Part shown: piece after piece, positions 52,381-60,977 of the stretch
How positions within the stretch are numbered: the first letter of the stretch is position 1
How the letters are laid out: every line of letters begins with the position of its first letter
Assembly: GCA_964640955.1 (NCBI GenBank)
Contig: CAZXJI010000001.1
Span: 186,001 to 250,000, forward strand
From: CAXXOK01 sp964640955
GTDB taxonomy: Bacteria > Bacillota > Clostridia > Christensenellales > Aristaeellaceae
Reading direction: 5' to 3'
Length of the DNA: 64,000 nucleotides
Notes under the pieces: model-generated
Databases searched by the model: none
Told to the model about the DNA's origin: nothing
Seen by the model: only the letters and a program-made list of their open reading frames with translations
Program-made: the position numbers and the translations under genes

Positions 52381-54795
52381 TCACGCTCTCCGGCAGGCGG
52401 AGGAGGTGGGCGGGCCGACGTGCGCCGAAAGCACCGCGAGGTCCGCCTCCGGGGGCATCGCCACGGGCAGCGGAGCGGTGAGCGCGTTGGCCAGCACCTC
52501 GTCCACCCGCGTCACGGGCACGACAAGCACCTTTTTGAGCACGTTGGGCGGGATGTCCTCCAGGTCTTTGCGGTTCTCCTCCGGAATCAGCGCGGTTCTG
52601 AGGCCCGCGCGGTACGCCGCCAGCAGCTTTTCCTTCAGCCCGCCGATGGGCAGCACCCGCCCGCGCAGGGTGATCTCCCCGGTCATGGCCACGTCCTGGC
52701 GGACGGGAACGTTGGCCAGGGCGCTGACCAGCGCGGTAATCATCGCCACGCCCGCGGAAGGCCCGTCCTTGGGCACCGCGCCCTCGGGCACGTGGATGTG
52801 GATGTCGTGCGTTTTGTAAAACTCGGCCGGCACGCCCCACGGCTCGCTGTGGGCGCGCACCCAGGAAAGGGCGGCTTTCGCGCTTTCCTGCATCACGTCG
52901 CCGAGCTTGCCGGTCAGCTGCAGCGCGCCGGTTCCCTGCATTGCGGTGCATTCCACCGCCAGGGTCTCGCCGCCCACGGCGGTCACCGCCAGGCCGTTGA
53001 CCACGCCGATCAGGTCCTGCTTCTCGGTCGGCTCGCGCAGGTACTGCACCGCGCCCAGGTATTCCTTCAGTTTTCGGGAGGTGACGTTCACGGCGGCGGT
53101 CTTGGTTTCCAGCATTTCCACCGCGGCCTTGCGCACCACGTGCGCGAGCGTCCTTTCCAGCGTGCGCACGCCGGCCTCGCGGGTGTACCCCTCGATCATT
53201 TCCCGCATCACGCGCTCGCCGACGGCCACGCTGCCGGCGGGCAGGCCGTGCGCCTTCACCTGCTTGGGCAGAAGGTACTTGCGGCCGATGACCAGCTTGT
53301 CCGCGTCGGTATAGCTGGGCACCTCGATAATCTCCAGCCGGTCCAAAAGCGCCGGGGGGATGGTATCCGCGGTGTTGGCGGTGGTGATGAACATCACCCG
53401 GCTCAGGTCGAAAGGCAGCTCCATGTAATGGTCGCGGAAGGCGTGGTTCTGTTCCGCGTCCAGCACTTCCAGCAGCGCCGAGGCCGGATCGCCGCGGAAA
53501 TCGCTGCTCATTTTGTCGATTTCGTCGAACAGGAACACGGGGTTCATGGTGCCCGCGCGCTTCATGCCCTCGATGATGCGCCCGGGGATGGCCCCCACGT
53601 AGGTGCGCCGGTGGCCGCGAATCTCGGCCTCGTCGCGCACGCCGCCCAGCGACATCTGCACGAACTTGCGGCCCACCGCCTCGGCGATGGCGCGCACGAT
53701 GCTGGTTTTGCCTACGCCCGGCGGGCCCACGAAGCACAGGATGGGGCCCTTCATATCCTTTTTGATGCGCAGCACCGCCAGGTACTCGATGATGCGCTCC
53801 TTGACCTTCTTAAGCCCGTAATGGTCGCGGTCGAGCACGCGCGCGGCGCGTTTCAGGTTCAGGTTGTCCGGCGTGGTCTGCCCCCAGGGCAGGTCGAGAA
53901 TCCACTCCACGTAGGTGCGGCTTACCCCGATCTCCGGCGTACCGGGAGCCATGAGGGCCAGCCGGCCCAGCTCGCGCTCCGCCTTCTGGCGCGCCTCGGC
54001 GTTCAGCGGCGTCTCGTTGAGCTTGTCGCGCAGTTCTTCCACGTCGGTGGCTTCCTTGTCGCCCAGCTCCGTCTGGATGGCCTTGATCTGCTCGCGCAGG
54101 TAATATTCCTTCTGGTTTTTCTCGATCTGCTGCTTCACCCGCGCCTGCACCGACTTTTCCAGCTCCGCCAGCCGCGTTTCCCGGAGCAGGATGGCGCAAA
54201 GCGCCTCCAGCCGTTCCCGCACGTTGACCTTTTCCAGGATCGCCTGCCGGTCCTCCAGCTGGGTCAATACGTTGGCGGCGATGGTGTCGGCGAGCAGGTC
54301 GGGTTTTTGCATGCCCAATACCGCGTGCAGGGTTTCCTGCGACGCGCGCATGCTGGATTTGCTGTATTCCGCGAAGTACTCGTGCGTGGTGCGGACCAGG
54401 GCGTTGAGCTCGTCGGTCATGCGCACGGCGGTGCGGCGCACGGGGCGCACGCCCGCCTGCAGGTAACTCTCCAGCGGCTGGAGGGTTTCCAGCGTCGCGC
54501 GGCGCTCGCCCTCCACCAGGACGCGGATGCTGTCGCCCGGCAGGTTCAACACCTGCTTGACGACAGCGATGGTGCCCACGGTGTACAGATCGCTCTTGCC
54601 GGGGTCCTCCACGTCGGCGTCCTTCTGTGCAACCAGAAAAATCCGCTGATCGTCCAGCATCGCTTTTTCTAGGGCGGCCACGCTCTTCTGGCGGCCGACG
54701 TCAAAATGCAGCACCATGTGCGGAAAAACCATCATGCCCCGCAGCGGCAACACCGGTATGCGGGTCAGGGGCGTTTTTCGCGTGGTCTGTGGCAT
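52381..54795 (-). CDS. lon: ATP-dependent protease Lon
   Basis: An 804-residue LonA. The N-terminal substrate domain (about 1-200), coiled coil, AAA+ module with GPPGVGKT, and protease domain with the catalytic Ser in PKDGPSAG (about residue 678) are all intact. It degrades misfolded and regulatory proteins. AAGGAGG precedes the ATG, which is chosen over an upstream in-frame ATG lacking support. A few extra residues follow the protease domain. Confidence 0.96.
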   Translation of the reverse strand: MPQTTRKTPLTRIPVLPLRGMMVFPHMVLHFDVGRQKSVAALEKAMLDDQRIFLVAQKDADVEDPGKSDLYTVGTIAVVKQVLNLPGDSIRVLVEGERRATLETLQPLESYLQAGVRPVRRTAVRMTDELNALVRTTHEYFAEYSKSSMRASQETLHAVLGMQKPDLLADTIAANVLTQLEDRQAILEKVNVRERLEALCAILLRETRLAELEKSVQARVKQQIEKNQKEYYLREQIKAIQTELGDKEATDVEELRDKLNETPLNAEARQKAERELGRLALMAPGTPEIGVSRTYVEWILDLPWGQTTPDNLNLKRAARVLDRDHYGLKKVKERIIEYLAVLRIKKDMKGPILCFVGPPGVGKTSIVRAIAEAVGRKFVQMSLGGVRDEAEIRGHRRTYVGAIPGRIIEGMKRAGTMNPVFLFDEIDKMSSDFRGDPASALLEVLDAEQNHAFRDHYMELPFDLSRVMFITTANTADTIPPALLDRLEIIEVPSYTDADKLVIGRKYLLPKQVKAHGLPAGSVAVGERVMREMIEGYTREAGVRTLERTLAHVVRKAAVEMLETKTAAVNVTSRKLKEYLGAVQYLREPTEKQDLIGVVNGLAVTAVGGETLAVECTAMQGTGALQLTGKLGDVMQESAKAALSWVRAHSEPWGVPAEFYKTHDIHIHVPEGAVPKDGPSAGVAMITALVSALANVPVRQDVAMTGEITLRGRVLPIGGLKEKLLAAYRAGLRTALIPEENRKDLEDIPPNVLKKVLVVPVTRVDEVLANALTAPLPVAMPPEADLAVLSAHVGPPTSSACRRA

Positions 54796-54984
54796 GTTAT
54801 CCTCCTTCGTTGTAAGGCGCTTCGCCCATGACGGGCGAGTGAGCGCCGGCAGCCGGCGGCCGCGACGCGCGTGAACCGCGCGGCGGTACCTCGCCGGGAT
54901 TTCATTATATCGGCTCACGTCGCCGAATGCAAGCGTCCGCAAGGGCGAAACGCGCCGCGCCCGAAGGGGCGCGGCGCCAGCCTG

Positions 54985-55109
54985 TCAAAAAAGTGGCGGA
55001 GTCCACTTTTTTGATTTACGGGTGCTGTTTGCGGCTTCGCCGCAAACTCCCCGCCCGACCGGCAAAGCCAGTCGATACGAATGCCGTCGGAGGGCTGCGG
55101 CCCTCCGAC
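54985..55109. repeat. Group of three perfect hairpins between clpX and lon
   Basis: Three palindromes follow each other: TCAAAAAAGTGG/CCACTTTTTTGA (54985-55014), GTTTGCGGC/GCCGCAAAC (55027-55047) and GTCGGAGGGC/GCCCTCCGAC (55086-55109). The first, read on the minus strand, has a T-run in its right arm and may terminate clpX transcription. The rest of the 54796-55207 gap holds the lon promoter region and no gene. Confidence 0.75.
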
Positions 55110-55207
55110 ACCACCCGGGAAAGCAAGCTCTTCGTTACTCTATGAGCCGCGTCCGAAAAAGCGTAGTGCATAGGACGCGCAAAAAAGGAACTCCGGCGCT
55201 TTTCCGG

Positions 55208-56512
55208 TCAGCCCACCTTGTTTTGCTTCTTGTCCGCGGTGGCGGTACGGGCCATGCGCGGCTTGCGCACGGGCGCGTCACTCATCACCAGCGTGGGAGG
55301 CTCCTCGCCGTCCACACACTTGTTGGTGATGATGCACTGTTTGACGTCGCTGCGGCTGGGCAGCTCGAACATCGTATCCAGCATCAGCTTTTCGATGATG
55401 GCGCGAAGGCCGCGCGCGCCGCTCTTGCGCAAAATGGCCTGCTTGGCGATCTTCAAAAGCGCCTCCGGCTCGAACAGCAGCTCCACCCCGTCCAGGTCCA
55501 TCAGGTACATGTACTGGCGCACCAGCGCGTTCTTGGGCTCGGTGAGGATGCGCACCAGCTCTTCCTCGCCCAGCTGATCCAGCGTGACCACGATGGGCAG
55601 ACGGCCCACGAACTCCGGGATCAGCCCGAACTTGATCAGGTCTTCCGGGCGCAGGTGCTTGTAGATCTCGTTTACGTTCTGCTCTTCCTGGCTCTTCACT
55701 TCCGCGCCGAAGCCCAGCGTCTTTTTGCCGATGCGGTGCTCCACGATGGGCGCCAGCCCGTCGAACGCGCCGCCGCAGATGAAGAGGATGTTGGTGGTGT
55801 CGATCTGCAAAAACTCCTGATGCGGATGCTTGCGGCCGCCCTGGGGCGGAACGCTGGCCATGGTGCCTTCCAGAATCTTCAGAAGCGTCTGCTGCACGCC
55901 CTCGCCGCTCACGTCGCGGGTGATGGAGGGGTTTTCGCTCTTGCGGGCGATCTTGTCGATTTCGTCGATGTAGATGATGCCGCGCTGCGCCAGCTGAATG
56001 TCGTAATCCGCGTTCTGGATGAGGCGCAAAAGAATATTTTCGACGTCCTCGCCCACGTACCCGGCCTCGGTCAGGCTGGTGGCGTCGGCGATAGCGAAGG
56101 GCACCTGCAAAATTTTGGCCAGGGTCTGCGCCAGGAACGTTTTGCCGCTGCCGGTGGGCCCCAGCATGAGGATGTTGCTTTTCTGCAGCTCCACGTCGGT
56201 CTGGGAGGGCGGTGCGTCGATGCGCTTGTAGTGGTTGTACACCGCCACGCTCAGGGCCCGCTTGGCCGCCTCCTGCCCGATCACGTACTGGTCGAGCACG
56301 TCCTTGATCTCCTTGGGGCGCGGCACGGCGGCCGGCGCGATCTCCTCGTTGGCGGCAAAGTCGTCGTTGATGATCTCCTGACAGAGCATGATGCACTCGT
56401 CGCAGATATGCACGTTGGGGCCCGCCACCAGGCGGCGCACCTGTTCGCTGGTCTTGCCGCAGAAGCTGCACCGCTTGAGCTTGGGGATACGGGGGTTCAT
56501 GTTGTCCGTCAT
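55208..56512 (-). CDS. clpX: ATP-dependent Clp protease ATPase subunit ClpX
   Basis: A 434-residue ClpX that unfolds substrates for ClpP. The N-terminal zinc finger uses Cys15, Cys18, Cys37 and Cys40. Walker A GPTGSGKT, Walker B (IIYIDEIDKI) and the IGF-like ClpP-docking loop region are in place. AGAGGTGA precedes the ATG; it lies 12 bases after clpP. Confidence 0.97.
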   Translation of the reverse strand: MTDNMNPRIPKLKRCSFCGKTSEQVRRLVAGPNVHICDECIMLCQEIINDDFAANEEIAPAAVPRPKEIKDVLDQYVIGQEAAKRALSVAVYNHYKRIDAPPSQTDVELQKSNILMLGPTGSGKTFLAQTLAKILQVPFAIADATSLTEAGYVGEDVENILLRLIQNADYDIQLAQRGIIYIDEIDKIARKSENPSITRDVSGEGVQQTLLKILEGTMASVPPQGGRKHPHQEFLQIDTTNILFICGGAFDGLAPIVEHRIGKKTLGFGAEVKSQEEQNVNEIYKHLRPEDLIKFGLIPEFVGRLPIVVTLDQLGEEELVRILTEPKNALVRQYMYLMDLDGVELLFEPEALLKIAKQAILRKSGARGLRAIIEKLMLDTMFELPSRSDVKQCIITNKCVDGEEPPTLVMSDAPVRKPRMARTATADKKQNKVG

Positions 56513-56524
56513 AGGCTCACCTCT

Positions 56525-57118
56525 TTACTTGCCGGTCCGGGGTTGGTAGATCTCGTCGATGATGCCGTACTTGAGCGCTTCCTCGGCGCCCATGAAATAG
56601 TCGCGCTCCACGTCCTTTTCGACCTTGTCCAGCTTCTGGCCGGTCATATCGGCGATCAGGCGGTTCATCTTCTGCTTGGTTCGCAACAGCCACTCGGCGC
56701 GAATCTGCACGTCGGTCGCCTGTCCGCTGGCGCCGCCCAGCGGCTGATGGATCATCACTTCGCTGTTGGGCAGGGCCAGGCGCTTGCCCTTCTCCCCCGC
56801 CATCAGCAGAAACGCGCCCATCGAGGCCGCCATGCCCACGCATACGGTGCGGACGTTGGCCTTCACGTACCGCATGGTGTCATAGATCGCCATGCCCGCC
56901 GTCACGCTGCCGCCGGGGCTGTTGATGTACAGGGAAATATCGGCGTCGGGGTTCTCCATGTCCAAAAACAGAAGCTGCGCGACCACGACGTTGGCTGCGT
57001 CGTCGTCGATCTCGCCGCCCAGAAAAACGATGCGGTCTTTCAGCAGGCGCGAATAGATATCGAAGGATCGTTCCCCGCGGTTGGTCTGTTCGATGACCAT
57101 CGGGATCAAAGTGCTCAT
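56525..57118 (-). CDS. clpP: ATP-dependent Clp protease proteolytic subunit ClpP
   Basis: A 197-residue serine protease. The catalytic triad is Ser99 (GMAASM), His124 (MIHQP) and Asp173 (ERDYFM). IPMVIEQTNRGERSFDIYSRLL is the typical N-terminus. An ATG eight bases after GGGAG was chosen over one five codons upstream. It forms the ClpXP machine with the next gene. Confidence 0.97.
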   Translation of the reverse strand: MSTLIPMVIEQTNRGERSFDIYSRLLKDRIVFLGGEIDDDAANVVVAQLLFLDMENPDADISLYINSPGGSVTAGMAIYDTMRYVKANVRTVCVGMAASMGAFLLMAGEKGKRLALPNSEVMIHQPLGGASGQATDVQIRAEWLLRTKQKMNRLIADMTGQKLDKVEKDVERDYFMGAEEALKYGIIDEIYQPRTGK

Positions 57119-57245
57119 TTTTTTCACTCCCATCGGTTGGTTGTTTGTAAAAGCGGCGGACGCGGGCGTATCCGCCCGCCGCGCCGCCGCCGGTGCGCCC
57201 CAGTCGGGCCGCGCGCCTTATTGTCCGGTTGTCATAGGGTCAGGG

Positions 57246-58700
57246 TCAGGCGTTTTCGTCGCCCTTGGCTTCCGCCTCGTTCCCGGCGTCCGCCGTTTCA
57301 CCGGCATCGTCCGCGGCCTTCTTCGCCTTGGCCCTGGACGCCCTGGGCTTGCGGGCCGCGGGCTTTTCCTTTTCGGCGTCGGTTTTATCGTCCTGCGCCG
57401 GGGTTTCGGCTACGTCGCTGATCTTGGCGGCGTCCCAAAGCATGTTCAGCGTCTTTTTGGTCTTTGCGCGGTGCTGGAAGTACGCGGTCTGGCCTTCGGT
57501 CAGTTCCTTTTTCAGCTCTTCCAGGCTCTTGTCCATGGCCTTGGCGTAGTCCGTAAGCAGGGCGTCCACCGCTTCCTCGTCGGCCTGAACATCCTCCGCC
57601 TTGATGATCTCGTCGATCACCAGCTCGGTCTTGAGGTTGTTCTTCGCCTCGCCGCGGTACATGTCCCGCATCTGGGCCTCGGTCTGGCCGGTCAGCTCCA
57701 GGTACTTCTTCATGTCGAAGCCCTGCTGGCGCATGCGCCAGTCCATTTCGGCCAGCTGATCGTTCAGCTTTTCCTCCACCATGGGGTCGGGCAGCTCCAC
57801 CTCGGCGGCGTCCACGATCTGCTGCAACAGACTCTGGCGGGCGGCGTCCCCGGCCTGCTCGTCGGCGGTCTTCTGCAGGTTTTTGCGGATATCGTCGGTG
57901 AACTCGGCCAGCGTGTCGAAATCGCTGACTTCGCTGGCGAACTCGTCGTCCAGCTCCGGCAGTTCCTCGCGGGTGATGGCGTTGACCTTCACGTGGAAAA
58001 CCGCGTCCTTGCCCTTGAGCTCCTCGGCGTGGTATTCGTCGGGGAATTTGACGCTCAGGTCCTTCTCCTCGCCGATGTTCATGCCGATCATCTGCTCCTC
58101 GAAGCCGGGGATGAAGGAATCGGAGCCGATCAGCAGCTTCTGCCCCTCGGCCGTGCCGCCTTCGAAGGCCACGCCGTTCACGGTGCCGGCGTAATCCAGG
58201 TTCACCTCGTCGCCGTTTTCCACGGGGCGGTCGGTGACATCCAGGCTGCGGGCCACGCGCTTGCGCTCCTGGGCGAGGCGCTGGTCCACGTCCGCCTGCT
58301 CCACGGTGCGCACGGTGCGGACGACTTCGACGCCCTTGTAGGCGCCAAGCTTCACTTCCGGCTGCACGTACACCTCGCAGCTGAAAGCCACGTCCTGACC
58401 CTTTTCGATCTTTTCCACGTCGAATTCGGGCTGGCTGACGGGATGCAGGTCGCTCTTTTCAACCGCCTCCCGGTATGCGTCGGGAAAAAGCATTTCCAGC
58501 GCGTCCTCGTAGAAGATCGAATCGCCGTACATCCGCTCGATCAGCTTCCGCGGGGCCTTGCCCTTGCGGAAACCGGGAACGCTGATGCGGCCGCGGTTTT
58601 TCAGGTAGGCCTTGCCGACCGCTTCCTCAAATGCGTCCGCGGGCGCTTTGAAAGAGATCTTCACTTTGCTGCCGGACAGTTTTTCCACGGTATGTTCCAT
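57246..58700 (-). CDS. tig: Trigger factor
   Basis: A 484-residue ribosome-bound chaperone and peptidyl-prolyl isomerase. VPGFRKGKAPRKLIE is the ribosome-binding signature, followed by an FKBP domain (about 150-245) and the helical chaperone domain. The last 50 residues form a Lys/Ala/Glu-rich tail not present in most trigger factors. GGGAGGGTAACAC precedes the ATG. tig-clpP-clpX-lon-engB is a standard order. Confidence 0.96.
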   Translation of the reverse strand: MEHTVEKLSGSKVKISFKAPADAFEEAVGKAYLKNRGRISVPGFRKGKAPRKLIERMYGDSIFYEDALEMLFPDAYREAVEKSDLHPVSQPEFDVEKIEKGQDVAFSCEVYVQPEVKLGAYKGVEVVRTVRTVEQADVDQRLAQERKRVARSLDVTDRPVENGDEVNLDYAGTVNGVAFEGGTAEGQKLLIGSDSFIPGFEEQMIGMNIGEEKDLSVKFPDEYHAEELKGKDAVFHVKVNAITREELPELDDEFASEVSDFDTLAEFTDDIRKNLQKTADEQAGDAARQSLLQQIVDAAEVELPDPMVEEKLNDQLAEMDWRMRQQGFDMKKYLELTGQTEAQMRDMYRGEAKNNLKTELVIDEIIKAEDVQADEEAVDALLTDYAKAMDKSLEELKKELTEGQTAYFQHRAKTKKTLNMLWDAAKISDVAETPAQDDKTDAEKEKPAARKPRASRAKAKKAADDAGETADAGNEAEAKGDENA

Positions 58701-58769
58701 GTGTTACCCTCCCGGGCGCGGTTTTTTACTGGCAACCGGCGCCGTAATATCAAAAGTGCACCATTTGTT

Positions 58770-58798
58770 AGTATAACATCATTCCCGCTCCCATGCAA
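58770..58798 (-). promoter_or_regulatory. tig promoter
   Basis: On the minus strand TTGCAT (58793-58798) and TATACT (58770-58775) are 17 bases apart, about 70 bases before the tig start. Confidence 0.7.
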
Positions 58799-58873
58799 GC
58801 TCTGCCTGCAAAGCCCGCAGGTTAACCATATCCTTCGCAGGCGGGTTTGAATCGCAAAAAACGCTTCTACAAA

Positions 58874-58902
58874 TTGACGTTTATCGATTTATCCGCTATA
58901 AT
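58874..58902 (+). promoter_or_regulatory. arsR-type gene promoter with direct repeats
   Basis: TTGACG (58874-58879) and TATAAT (58897-58902) are 17 bases apart. TTTATC occurs twice between them, which could be part of an operator for the encoded repressor. Confidence 0.75.
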
Positions 58903-58932
58903 AGGTTGGCAGCAATCCTCAGGAGGTGTGGC

Positions 58933-59220
58933 ATGACGACGGATTATCAATCGGAAGCGAGGCTTTTCAAGGCGCTCGGCGATGAAAACCGCCTGCGGAT
59001 ACTGGCCCTGTTGCAGGACGGCGAGGTATGCGCCTGCAAGCTTTTGGAGACGCTGGCGATCGGGCAGAGCACCCTGTCCCACCACATGCGCATCCTGTGC
59101 GACGCCGGTGTGGTAAGCGCGCGCAGGGACGGCAAGTGGATGCGCTATTCCGTCGCGCGGGAGGGCGGCAACCGCGCGATGAAGGTTCTTACGGAGCTTA
59201 CGAAGGCGAGCGAAACCTGA
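58933..59220 (+). CDS. ArsR/SmtB family metalloregulator
   Basis: A 95-residue winged-helix repressor. EVCACKLLE (Cys33, Cys35) matches the CxC metal site on helix alpha-3 of arsenic-sensing ArsR, and Cys56 may be a third ligand. The DNA-binding helix LAIGQSTLSHHMRIL is clear. AGGAGG precedes the ATG. It is followed 81 bases later by a thioredoxin-like gene; As(III), Sb(III) or thiol stress are possible signals. Confidence 0.9.
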   Translation: MTTDYQSEARLFKALGDENRLRILALLQDGEVCACKLLETLAIGQSTLSHHMRILCDAGVVSARRDGKWMRYSVAREGGNRAMKVLTELTKASET

Positions 59221-59301
59221 ATCGCGTCCCTTTCGCCGTCGCGGCCGGAACCCTTTTTGCCGGTTGAATCCCGGCGACCTGATTTAAAGGAGGATACCCC
59301 T

Positions 59302-59643
59302 ATGGCGATTTTCAATTTCGGCAAGAAACTGCAAACCAAAACGAACCCCGTCGAGCCCGCCGCGGCCCCATCCGGCGCGGCTGCAGGCCCCGGCGCGGGC
59401 GTAAAGGTACTGGGCGGCGGATGCCAAAAGTGCAACCAGCTGGAAGCGGCGACGAAGGAAGCGCTTGCGGAGCTGGGCATGGATACGGCGGTCGGGCACA
59501 TCACCGATTACGCGCAGATCGCCGCCTGCGGGGTGATGTCCACCCCCGCGCTGATGGTGGACGGCAAGGTGGTCTCCGCCGGCCGGGTGCTGAAAAAGGA
59601 AGAGGTCGCGGAGCTTCTCCGCAAGGCGCGGCCGCAGGGCTAG
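59302..59643 (+). CDS. Thioredoxin-like small redox protein
   Basis: A 113-residue protein. After a disordered Ala/Pro/Gly-rich N-terminus (about 12-33), the thioredoxin-fold 'redox-active disulfide protein 2' domain has the CQKC pair (Cys41, Cys44) and cis-Pro in STPALMVDG. It probably exchanges disulfides in the cytoplasm. AAAGGAGG precedes the ATG. In many genomes this family sits between an ArsR and a DUF318-type permease; no such permease follows here. Confidence 0.88.
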   Translation: MAIFNFGKKLQTKTNPVEPAAAPSGAAAGPGAGVKVLGGGCQKCNQLEAATKEALAELGMDTAVGHITDYAQIAACGVMSTPALMVDGKVVSAGRVLKKEEVAELLRKARPQG

Positions 59644-59680
59644 GGTTCGCCGGGGGAAAAGCGTAATATTGAAGAGCAGA

Positions 59681-59706
59681 GCCGCCGCGGGAACGCGGCG
59701 GCTTTT
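59681..59706 (+). terminator. Terminator of the ArsR-thioredoxin transcript
   Basis: GCCGCCGCG pairs exactly with CGCGGCGGC around GGAA, followed by TTTT. Confidence 0.85.
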
Positions 59707-59718
59707 GCGCAGCTCTCG

Positions 59719-60405
59719 CTACGCTCCGGCCGTCGCTCCGGCGGCCAGCCTCGCCCGCATGTCCCGGTAGCCGATGGCGACCGTCCACACGTACGCGCAC
59801 GTTTTGGGGATCATCAGCGCGCCGACGGCGGGCGCCGCCGAGGCGAAGAGCACCACGGGGATGTAGAAGGCAAAGCTCAGCGTGATCGTGAGCCACATCC
59901 ACCGAAACGCCTTATCGTCCGCCGCGCGCGCGGAGCGGTAGTACAACACGATCATCAAAAGGCCCAGCAGCGCGAAGGGAACGTTACGCCCGATATCCCA
60001 GCCAAGCGGCGGGTCGGCGCTCGTCCACGCGTTTTGCGGGAACAGGCACAGCGCGATCCGCACGGCCGCCAGCGCGTACACCGCCGCGGTCAGCCCCTTG
60101 CGGTCTTTCCGGTCGTAGCGCGGCTGCCACACGTGGTAGAGCAGCACGTAGAACACCGTCATGGTAATCGACGTAACCAGTTTGCCCACGCCCAGCGCCG
60201 CGGTGAGGTTATCAAGCCCCACGGTATTCAGCGCATACGCCCGCGGCAACAGGTGGAAGGCGTCCCCGCCGCCCAGCACCACGGCCATCAGCCCGAAAAG
60301 CCGGTACTGCTTCACCGCGCGCCCCCGCGTCATCATCCGGATTCCCAGATAGAGCACCGTCGCAAGATAGGCGACGTCAAACAGCGTTTCAAAGATTGCC
60401 TGCAT
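59719..60405 (-). CDS. Multi-span membrane protein of unknown function
   Basis: A 228-residue protein with about seven membrane segments. GGGDAFHLLPR in the second segment is a distinctive polar patch (Asp, His) inside the membrane that recurs in a family of uncharacterised Firmicutes proteins, as I recall it. Nothing identifies a ligand. It converges with the thioredoxin-like gene and diverges from the DUF3783 gene. Confidence 0.7.
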   Translation of the reverse strand: MQAIFETLFDVAYLATVLYLGIRMMTRGRAVKQYRLFGLMAVVLGGGDAFHLLPRAYALNTVGLDNLTAALGVGKLVTSITMTVFYVLLYHVWQPRYDRKDRKGLTAAVYALAAVRIALCLFPQNAWTSADPPLGWDIGRNVPFALLGLLMIVLYYRSARAADDKAFRWMWLTITLSFAFYIPVVLFASAAPAVGALMIPKTCAYVWTVAIGYRDMRARLAAGATAGA

Positions 60406-60477
60406 CCGTATCCTTCCCTTCCCTTCATATCCATAAACGGTTTTTCCGCCCCCGAAACCTGCGATTGCATACAGTTT

Positions 60478-60508
60478 TTGGCTCCGTTCGGGCCAGTTGT
60501 GGTATAAT
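60478..60508 (+). promoter_or_regulatory. Probable promoter of the DUF3783 gene
   Basis: A clear TATAAT (60503-60508) with a weak TTGGCT (60478-60483) 19 bases upstream. Confidence 0.45.
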
Positions 60509-60541
60509 ATACGCAGAACGTACCGTAAGGAGAAGATGCTT

Positions 60542-60943
60542 ATGAAACCGCCGGTGCTTTTGTGTTACAACCTCGGAGCCGAACAGGGACGCAGGATCCG
60601 GCTTTTGGCCATGCGCCTGAAGATACGCGTGCGCCCGGTGAAGCCCGAAGAATACGGGCAGACCCTCGCCGCCCTGTGCGGCCTGGAGCCGGAGGCGCCG
60701 GCCCCGGCAGGCGTCGCGCCCTTCGCCGATCCGATGCTCGTGCTGGCGCATTTTTCGCCGGAGCTCATCAACCACTTCCTGTACGGCTTCAAGCAGGATC
60801 ACATTGCTCCCGTCGGGCTCAAAGCGATCCTGACCGATTCCAACCAAAGCTGGGACTCGGCCGCGCTGCACGGCCAGCTGGCCGAGGAGCACGCGGCAAT
60901 GGCCCAGGGCAGACCGCCCGTACACGAACCGAAAACCAACTGA
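60542..60943 (+). CDS. DUF3783 domain-containing protein
   Basis: A 133-residue protein with a DUF3783 domain (about 55-105: DPMLVLAHFSPELINHFLYGFKQ, then LKAILTDSNQSW). The N-terminus resembles the usual start of this family (LLCYNLGAEQGRRIR). Function is unknown. The second ATG, nine bases after AAGGAG, was chosen. It lies 34 bases before the Memo-AMMECR1 gene and may be in the same transcript. Confidence 0.8.
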   Translation: MKPPVLLCYNLGAEQGRRIRLLAMRLKIRVRPVKPEEYGQTLAALCGLEPEAPAPAGVAPFADPMLVLAHFSPELINHFLYGFKQDHIAPVGLKAILTDSNQSWDSAALHGQLAEEHAAMAQGRPPVHEPKTN

Positions 60944-60977
60944 CCCGCCGACGCACCGTGGAAAGGGGTTGATTTGC

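Noticed and set aside
54985..55109. Insertion-sequence ends
   Set aside because: No transposase and no matching terminal repeats flank the hairpins; a non-coding repeat element is a better reading.
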